Assembly (NCBI GenBank): GCA_003541285.1
Contig: DPMS01000915.1
Location: 1 to 8,760, forward strand
DNA from: Actinomycetota bacterium
GTDB lineage: Bacteria; Actinomycetota; Actinomycetes; Streptosporangiales; Streptosporangiaceae
Length of the DNA stretch: 8,760 nucleotides
Direction: 5' to 3'
The notes under the pieces were generated by a model that ran no database searches, was not told the origin of the DNA, and worked only from the letters and a program-made list of their open reading frames with translations. Positions 6,477-8,760 of this stretch are shown piece by piece; the first letter of the stretch is position 1, and the number at the start of each line of letters is the position of its first letter. The position numbers were made by a program, and so were the translations under genes.

Positions 6477-7844
6477 TCACCGGGGCCGGGCAAGTTCCTC
6501 AACCCGGGCGTGCAGGTGCGGCACATACTGCTCGTGCTCCGGCTTCATCAGTACGCTGCGCAGGATCCTCGCCCCGGCCGCGTCGGCGGCAACCCCCGGA
6601 TGACGGGCACGGAAGGCTTCCGCACCCGCCCGCAGGGTGCTGAGATAGACCAGGTCTGGTTCGGTCATGCCCGCCCGCAGCACGCGCTCCGAGGCCTGGT
6701 CGATGCCGGACAGGGTGGCGCCCGGCCCGGCGCCCGGGAAGTAGCTGACGATGTCCAGTTCGGGACGCTGGTAGAGAGCCAGGACCTCCGATGTCTCTAT
6801 CAGATCCGACCAGTCCAGGGCCGCCCGGCGGCCGGCCGCCAGCACCTGGCCCAGCCCGCCGGGGGTGGGTGGCAGCAGGCGGAAGGTGAGCCAGAGCGCG
6901 GCCGCTGACGCACCTGCCCGGGAGCACTCCAGGCTGATCTCCCCCAGATGCAGGTCCGTGGACGTGAAGTAGGTGTAGGGCGAATCATGCAGGTAGAAGC
7001 GCCCCACACCCGGGTCGCGGAACAGCACCGCGCCACAGCCGTATGGCTGCAGCCCGTGCTTGTGCGGGTCCACCACCACCGAGTCGCACTCGGCGATGGC
7101 GCGCCAGGGCGCCGCCGGCAGGCCCTCGCGGCCGGCCGCGCCGGCCAGCAGGGTGAAGAAGCCCCCGTAGGCGGCGTCCACGTGGATCCGGACCCCGTAT
7201 CTGTCCCGCAGGGCCAGCGCCTCGTCGACGGGGTCCACCGCACCCAGGCTGGTGGTCCCGGCGGTGAGGACGACCGTGCCCACGCGGCCGGTCCGCAGCA
7301 GGTCTTCCAGCGCGCCGAGGTGGATGCGCCCCGCGGAGTCCGCGGGCACGGCATGTCCCTCGACGCCCAGCACCCCGCACATGCGGCTGTGCGTGTAGTG
7401 GGCCTCGCTGCTGTAGGCGATGCCCCGGCCGGGATGAAGCTCGCGGGCCACGAACAGCGCTTCCAGGTTGGCTATCGTCCCGCTGCTGGTGAGATGGCCG
7501 AGATGGGTGGGCAGGCCGAACATCGCGGCGAGTTGCGCCACGGCCTCGCGTTCCATCGCGGCGGTGGCGGGCCCGCCGTCCAGTGCGTGGTTGTTTGGGT
7601 TGATCAGCATGGCGGCGAGGTACCCGGTCACCGCCACCGGATGCGGGGGCTTGAGCATCTGGCCCGCGTACCGCGGATGGAAGAACGGGTAGTTATCCGT
7701 CATCCGCCGCGCGAACTCCGCGAACGCGGCGGCGAACGCCTCATCGCTGACTTCCAGCGATGGGTGCGGCTGGCTCGGGCCGAAGCCGGCCGACCAGTCC
7801 CCGATCGCGTGGACGGCCTCGCCGAGCCAGCGCTCCAGATCCAT
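6477..7844 (-). CDS. PLP-dependent group II amino-acid decarboxylase
   Basis: A fold-type I pyridoxal-phosphate enzyme of the glutamate/tyrosine/aspartate/aromatic decarboxylase superfamily, cytosolic, removing the alpha-carboxyl of an amino acid to give an amine and CO2. The protein has 455 residues, close to the usual length. Seen: NPNNHALDGGPA (82-93); TSSGTIANLEAL (119-130), the phosphate-binding loop; SSEAHYTHSR (145-154) with H149 expected to stack on the PLP ring; HVDAAYGGF (221-229) with D223 expected to contact the pyridine nitrogen; and DPHKHGLQPYGCG (259-271) with K262 as the PLP-binding lysine. All key residues are present, so it should be active. The substrate cannot be assigned; glutamate, tyrosine or aspartate are candidates, and some relatives act on other substrates. 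The ATG at 7844 is chosen over one 7 codons upstream because GGAGG lies 5 nt before it. It is convergent with GH65 (67 bp apart) and divergent from glgX (86 bp apart). Confidence 0.9.
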   Translation of the reverse strand: MDLERWLGEAVHAIGDWSAGFGPSQPHPSLEVSDEAFAAAFAEFARRMTDNYPFFHPRYAGQMLKPPHPVAVTGYLAAMLINPNNHALDGGPATAAMEREAVAQLAAMFGLPTHLGHLTSSGTIANLEALFVARELHPGRGIAYSSEAHYTHSRMCGVLGVEGHAVPADSAGRIHLGALEDLLRTGRVGTVVLTAGTTSLGAVDPVDEALALRDRYGVRIHVDAAYGGFFTLLAGAAGREGLPAAPWRAIAECDSVVVDPHKHGLQPYGCGAVLFRDPGVGRFYLHDSPYTYFTSTDLHLGEISLECSRAGASAAALWLTFRLLPPTPGGLGQVLAAGRRAALDWSDLIETSEVLALYQRPELDIVSYFPGAGPGATLSGIDQASERVLRAGMTEPDLVYLSTLRAGAEAFRARHPGVAADAAGARILRSVLMKPEHEQYVPHLHARVEELARPR

Positions 7845-7849
7845 GTTGT

Positions 7850-7854
7850 CCTCC
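7850..7854 (-). promoter_or_regulatory. Ribosome binding site fixing the decarboxylase start
   Basis: GGAGG on the minus strand lies 5 nt (ACAAC) before the ATG at 7844. The upstream in-frame ATG at 7865 would put this site inside the coding sequence, so the shorter protein is preferred. Confidence 0.7.
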
Positions 7855-7869
7855 GTAGGCGGCATGCGG

Positions 7870-7882
7870 TGTGATCTTCACA
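7870..7882. promoter_or_regulatory. TGTGA-N3-TCACA palindrome between divergent genes
   Basis: An exact 5-3-5 dyad (TGTGA, TCT, TCACA) lies 25 bp upstream of the decarboxylase start and 48 bp upstream of the glgX start. It is a plausible repressor or activator operator for one or both genes. The spacer is 3 bp, not the 6 bp of a CRP site, so the binding protein is unknown. A 5-bp dyad can arise by chance. Confidence 0.35.
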
Positions 7883-7910
7883 GTAGGGGGAAGCCTCAGG
7901 TCGCCTACTG
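7881..7910. promoter_or_regulatory. CAGTAGG/CCTACTG inverted repeat between divergent genes
   Basis: CAGTAGG at 7881-7887 is repeated as its exact reverse complement CCTACTG at 7904-7910, with a 16-bp spacer. The dyad overlaps the neighbouring TGTGA palindrome by two bases and ends 20 bp before the glgX start. It is positioned to act as an operator or as a leader hairpin. No clear -10 or -35 hexamers were recognised in this interval. Confidence 0.4.
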
Positions 7911-7930
7911 AGCGCAGGACAGGACGGGAA

Positions 7931-8760
7931 GTGGCAGCGGACATACGCATCTGGCCAGGGCATGCCTATCCGCTCGGGGCTACCTATGACGGCGCCGGGG
8001 CGAACTTCGCCCTGTTCTCCGAGGTGGCGGAGCACGTCGAACTGTGCCTGTTCGACGAGGACGGCACCGAGACCCGGGTGGGCCTGCGCGAGACCGACGC
8101 ATTCGTCTGGCACGGTTACCTGCCCGGGATCCTCCCCGGCCAGCGCTATGGGTACCGCGTCCACGGGCCTTACCACCCCGCATCCGGGCATCGCTGCAAC
8201 CCGGCCAAGCTGCTGCTCGATCCCTACGCGAAGGCGATCGAGGGAGACATCCGCTGGGATCCGGCGGTGTTCTCCTACCCGTTCGGCCATCCGGACGACC
8301 GCAACGATGCGGACTCCGCGCCGTACGTGCCGCGGTCGGTCGTGGTGAATCCATACTTCGACTGGGGGACCGACCGGCCGCCCCGGACGCCCTACCACGA
8401 GACCGTGATCTACGAAGCACACGTGCGGGGGCTCACCAAGCTGCATCCCGAGTTGCCGGAGGATGAGCGGGGGACCTTCCGCGGCCTGGCCCACCCCGCG
8501 GTCACCGGTCACCTGCAGGCACTGGGCGTCACTGCCGTCGAACTGATGCCCGTGCACCAGTTCGTCGCCGAGGACGTGCTGACCCAGCTGGGCCTGACGA
8601 ACTACTGGGGATATAACTCCATCGGCTTCTTCGCGCCGCACCACGCCTACTCGGCCGGCGGCGACCGCGGCCAGCAGGTGCAGGAGTTCAAGTCCATGGT
8701 CCGCGCCCTGCACGAGGCGGGCATGGAAGTGATACTCGACGTCGTCTACAACCACACCGC
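7931..8760 (+). CDS. glgX: Glycogen debranching enzyme GlgX, N-terminal part
   Basis: GlgX (isoamylase type, GH13 with an N-terminal CBM48 domain) cleaves alpha-1,6 branches of glycogen, mainly the short chains left by phosphorylase. Seen: the family N-terminus IWPGHAYPLGATYDG (7-21), NFALFSE (25-31), the CBM48-like region to about residue 105 (YRVHGPYHP, NPAKLLLDPYAKAI), VIYEAHVRGLT (159-169) opening the GH13 barrel, ELMPVHQF (204-211), NYWGYNS (224-230) and DVVYNHT (270-276), the first conserved GH13 region. The catalytic Asp/Glu/Asp regions lie beyond base 8760. 276 codons are visible of a usual 680-720. The GTG at 7931 is chosen because AGGA lies 6 nt upstream and the protein then begins as family members do. 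A related trehalose-pathway TreX-type role is possible; telling the two apart would need the neighbouring genes outside the window. Confidence 0.92.
   Translation, partial: MAADIRIWPGHAYPLGATYDGAGANFALFSEVAEHVELCLFDEDGTETRVGLRETDAFVWHGYLPGILPGQRYGYRVHGPYHPASGHRCNPAKLLLDPYAKAIEGDIRWDPAVFSYPFGHPDDRNDADSAPYVPRSVVVNPYFDWGTDRPPRTPYHETVIYEAHVRGLTKLHPELPEDERGTFRGLAHPAVTGHLQALGVTAVELMPVHQFVAEDVLTQLGLTNYWGYNSIGFFAPHHAYSAGGDRGQQVQEFKSMVRALHEAGMEVILDVVYNHT

Noticed and set aside
6948..7874. 308-codon open frame on the plus strand opposite the decarboxylase
   Set aside because: It is antisense to conserved PLP motifs, Gly/Arg/His-rich, with no recognisable domain.
7870..7882. CRP-type binding site
   Set aside because: The half-sites match TGTGA/TCACA but the spacer is 3 bp instead of 6, so it is kept only as an unassigned dyad.
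7700..8755. 351-codon open frame on the minus strand opposite glgX
   Set aside because: It is the antisense of well conserved GlgX and of the decarboxylase N-terminus in another frame; no family resemblance.
1..8760. tRNA, rRNA, insertion sequence, integrase or toxin-antitoxin genes
   Set aside because: None was recognised on either strand; almost all of the window is accounted for by the genes listed.

Overview
The window appears to join DNA of two different origins. Roughly the first 0.8 kb looks proteobacterial. It holds the C-terminal end of an EAL cyclic-di-GMP phosphodiesterase (+ strand) and a small, frame-disrupted gene for a SEC-C zinc-binding protein (- strand) with a perfect TATAAT box and a GGAGG ribosome binding site. 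From about 814 onward everything looks like a high-GC actinobacterium: strong G/C preference at third codon positions, GTG starts, long antisense shadow frames and actinobacterial protein types. No genus can be assigned on either side. The join falls within about 789-816, immediately after the stop codon of the first actinobacterial gene.

Layout: EAL fragment (+, 1-381); an 11-bp-arm hairpin (456-478); broken SEC-C gene (-, 484-741); a roughly 70-bp upstream region containing the apparent join; a 1005-residue multi-pass membrane protein of unknown function (-, 814-3831) with a proline/alanine-rich repeat linker; a 208-bp divergent control region (3832-4039) with a nested inverted repeat and a good match to a DosR/DevR box; a complete GH65 disaccharide phosphorylase-type enzyme (+, 4040-6409); a complete group II PLP-dependent amino-acid decarboxylase (-, 6477-7844), convergent with GH65; an 86-bp divergent control region with two dyads; and the 5' part of a glycogen debranching enzyme, glgX (+, from 7931, running off the end).

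The actinobacterial part can be read as a carbohydrate/stress locus. GlgX debranches glycogen. GH65 enzymes phosphorolyse alpha-linked disaccharides to beta-glucose-1-phosphate. The decarboxylase could consume protons by amino-acid decarboxylation. The DosR-like site next to GH65 suggests, by inference, control by hypoxia or dormancy signals. No wholly new system such as defence, CRISPR or a mobile element could be supported. The points most worth a second look are the compositional join, the three same-direction frame slips in the SEC-C gene, the DosR-like box with its adjoining inverted repeat, and the unassigned membrane protein.
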